Assembly: GCA_903917425.1 (NCBI GenBank)
Contig: CAIXAQ010000961.1
Span: 1-7,056 of the forward strand
DNA: 7,056 nt
Direction: 5' to 3'
From: an uncultured Bacteroidales bacterium
Lineage (GTDB): Bacteria; Bacteroidota; Bacteroidia; Bacteroidales; UBA4417
The notes beneath the pieces were generated by a model. It was not told the origin of the DNA. It was given only the letters and a program-made list of their open reading frames with translations, and did no database searches. Below are positions 6,177 to 7,056 of the stretch, piece after piece (the first letter of the stretch is position 1; the number at the start of each line of letters is the position of its first letter). The position numbers and the translations under genes were made by a program.

Positions 6177-6911
6177 TTAAAGCATAAACTTCACCTCCTT
6201 CAAATCGCATATTACGATGGGATTGGTTTCTGTTTCAAGCGTTAGCTGACCGTAAGTATTTGTACCCGTGATCCTGGCCCTTACAACCGTCCCCTTCACT
6301 TCGTATTCGTGCCATTCCAACATACGGTAAAGTACTTTCTGAAAGTCTTTTTCTATTTTTTCAGGTTTAAACCTTACCTGCGAATACCGGTCAAGAATAG
6401 TATGCAGCAATTTTTCGAGCATTTCCTGAAGATTGAAGTCAATTCCGCTCAGTATTTTCATTGAAACCGGGTTAGGAGCTTTGCTTCTGAATTGAGTCTG
6501 ATTCACATTAAGACCTATTCCAACTACCACATAATCAAACCGATCGGCAATCAATGAGTTCTGTATCAGAATCCCGCATATCTTTTTGTCACCACAATAA
6601 ATATCGTTGGGCCATTTAATAGAAATTTCGGATTCCGGCAGTTCTGCAGTTAAAAAGTCATAAATGCCCAGCGAAATTCCTTTGTTCAGCAAAAACTGCT
6701 GGCTGGCAGAAAATTCGGGATAGAGTATAAGGCTGAATGTGAGGTTCATGCCTTTTTCACTTTCCCATGTATTGGCATCCAGGCCTTTACCCTTGGTTTG
6801 ATGGTCTGTTATGATAACGCAACCTTCGCCAGGGCGGTTCTGAGAAAGCAACCGGATGGCGTAATCGTTGGTTGAATCGGTTTCGGGCAGACGGATAATA
6901 TCAACTTTCAT
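6177..6911 (-). CDS. birA: Biotin--[acetyl-CoA-carboxylase] ligase, class I (no DNA-binding domain)
   Basis: This cytoplasmic enzyme activates biotin to biotinyl-5'-AMP and attaches it to the target lysine of biotin carrier domains in acetyl-CoA carboxylase and related carboxylases. The 244 residues begin directly with the catalytic domain, with no N-terminal winged helix, so it should not act as a biotin-operon repressor like E. coli BirA. Visible motifs are ETDSTNDYA (10-18), the biotin/adenylate loop QTKGKGLDANTWES (38-51), KWPND (99-103, with the active-site Lys99), KICGILI (110-116) and VVGIGLNVN (129-137). A small C-terminal SH3-like domain covers about 198-244. The loop differs from the classical GRGRRG: by alignment on the following Trp, E. 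coli Arg116 and Arg118 correspond to Lys42 and Leu44, and Gly120 to Ala46. The ATG has a -7 candidate about 40 bases upstream and no clear Shine-Dalgarno. In many Bacteroidota birA is divergent from rsfS, which may begin just past the right edge. Confidence 0.93.
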   Translation of the reverse strand: MKVDIIRLPETDSTNDYAIRLLSQNRPGEGCVIITDHQTKGKGLDANTWESEKGMNLTFSLILYPEFSASQQFLLNKGISLGIYDFLTAELPESEISIKWPNDIYCGDKKICGILIQNSLIADRFDYVVVGIGLNVNQTQFRSKAPNPVSMKILSGIDFNLQEMLEKLLHTILDRYSQVRFKPEKIEKDFQKVLYRMLEWHEYEVKGTVVRARITGTNTYGQLTLETETNPIVICDLKEVKFML

Positions 6912-6949
6912 TGTCAGGTAGTTTTTAAGTCTGAACTTACATACTTTGG

Positions 6950-6957
6950 CAAAGTTA
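6950..6957 (-). promoter_or_regulatory. Candidate -7 box of the birA promoter
   Basis: On the minus strand this reads TAACTTTG, matching TAnnTTTG, about 40 bases before the birA ATG, giving a short leader of roughly 30-35 bases. No clear -33 TTG lies at the usual distance. The box overlaps a palindrome (ACTTTG-G-CAAAGT, 6943-6955) whose other half gives a near match (ATACTTTG) on the plus strand. Confidence 0.4.
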
Positions 6958-6977
6958 AAACAATTAGCCGGTTGATG

Positions 6978-7002
6978 CGTTGAATGTGCTTAGCATCCAA
7001 CG
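6978..7002. repeat. Imperfect hairpin upstream of birA
   Basis: CGTTG-A-ATG (6978-6986) can pair with CAT-C-CAACG (6994-7002), leaving one A/C mismatch and the 7-base loop TGCTTAG. The stem has eight Watson-Crick pairs. No T-tract follows on either strand, so it is not a standard terminator. It could be a leader structure of a rightward transcript, an operator, or chance. Confidence 0.4.
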
Positions 7003-7003
7003 T

Positions 7004-7014
7004 GACAAATTGTC
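7004..7014. repeat. 11-base palindrome GACAAATTGTC
   Basis: Five-base arms GACAA and TTGTC flank a central A. It begins two bases after the hairpin at 6978-7002. It has the shape of a small operator, but a single instance gives no regulator identity. Confidence 0.35.
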
Positions 7015-7056
7015 GTGTAAGCTAAAAAAGGATTGAAGTTTGATAGAGTTCATCCA

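Larger units (their letters stand above)
6912..7056. promoter_or_regulatory. Upstream region of birA, probably divergent; no gene start seen
   Basis: These 145 bases run from the birA start to the window edge. They hold the birA -7 candidate, an imperfect hairpin at 6978-7002 and a short palindrome at 7004-7014. The plus-strand ATGs here open only very short frames (one of 13 codons from 6984). If a rightward gene such as rsfS follows, its start lies outside the window and this is its leader or promoter region. Confidence 0.5.

Noticed and set aside
6165..6179. AAGC/GCTT stem just after birA as a terminator
   Set aside because: Only four base pairs, overlaps the stop codon region, and has no T-tract downstream.
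6984..7056. Start of rsfS or another rightward gene inside the window
   Set aside because: The ATGs present give only tiny frames, and no residues resembling the RsfS N-terminus appear. The start, if present, lies past the edge.
1..7056. Undescribed defence, mobile or biosynthetic system
   Set aside because: Every long frame belongs to a recognisable family: four are common envelope or housekeeping types and one is a generic hydrolase. There are no CRISPR-type arrays, integrase, transposase, toxin-antitoxin pairs or retron-like features.

Overview
The window looks like ordinary chromosomal DNA from a member of the phylum Bacteroidota, possibly a Bacteroidales-like anaerobe, although the sequence alone does not fix the order. 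The evidence is the moderate to low GC content, starts without a clear Shine-Dalgarno sequence, upstream boxes matching the Bacteroidota -7 consensus (TAnnTTTG), and protein variants typical of the phylum: a signal-peptide LptD with a short N-terminal domain, an Amidase_3 enzyme with a SPOR-like tail, a single-MCE-domain MlaD-like protein, and a biotin ligase lacking the DNA-binding domain.

Layout. Positions 1-2443 (minus) hold most of lptD, the outer-membrane LPS-insertion barrel. Its C-terminus lies beyond the left edge, and it appears to start at TTG. A 168-base divergent intergenic region (2444-2611) separates it from a plus-strand pair: a periplasmic N-acetylmuramoyl-L-alanine amidase (2612-3778) and, 28 bases on, an MCE/MlaD-type lipid-binding protein (3807-4796). 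A membrane-anchored alpha/beta hydrolase (4812-5822, minus) converges on this pair with only 15 bases between the stops. Then comes a 354-base non-coding stretch (5823-6176) with two 29-base arms of an imperfect inverted repeat, one arm built on tandem heptamers. birA follows (6177-6911, minus). The last 145 bases (6912-7056) are an upstream region with two small inverted repeats and a birA promoter candidate. No other gene starts there.

Functional theme. lptD, the amidase and the mlaD-like gene all serve the cell envelope: LPS delivery to the outer membrane, peptidoglycan cleavage, and phospholipid traffic between membranes. The amidase and mlaD are probably co-transcribed, and lptD leaves the same intergenic region in the other direction. 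The hydrolase has an exported or anchored N-terminus but an unknown substrate. BirA is an independent cytoplasmic housekeeping enzyme that biotinylates carboxylase subunits.

I found no phage, IS, CRISPR, toxin-antitoxin, defence or biosynthetic system. The points worth a second look are modest: the TTG start of lptD, the intergenic inverted-repeat element, an unusual biotin-loop sequence in BirA, and small palindromes in the two upstream regions.
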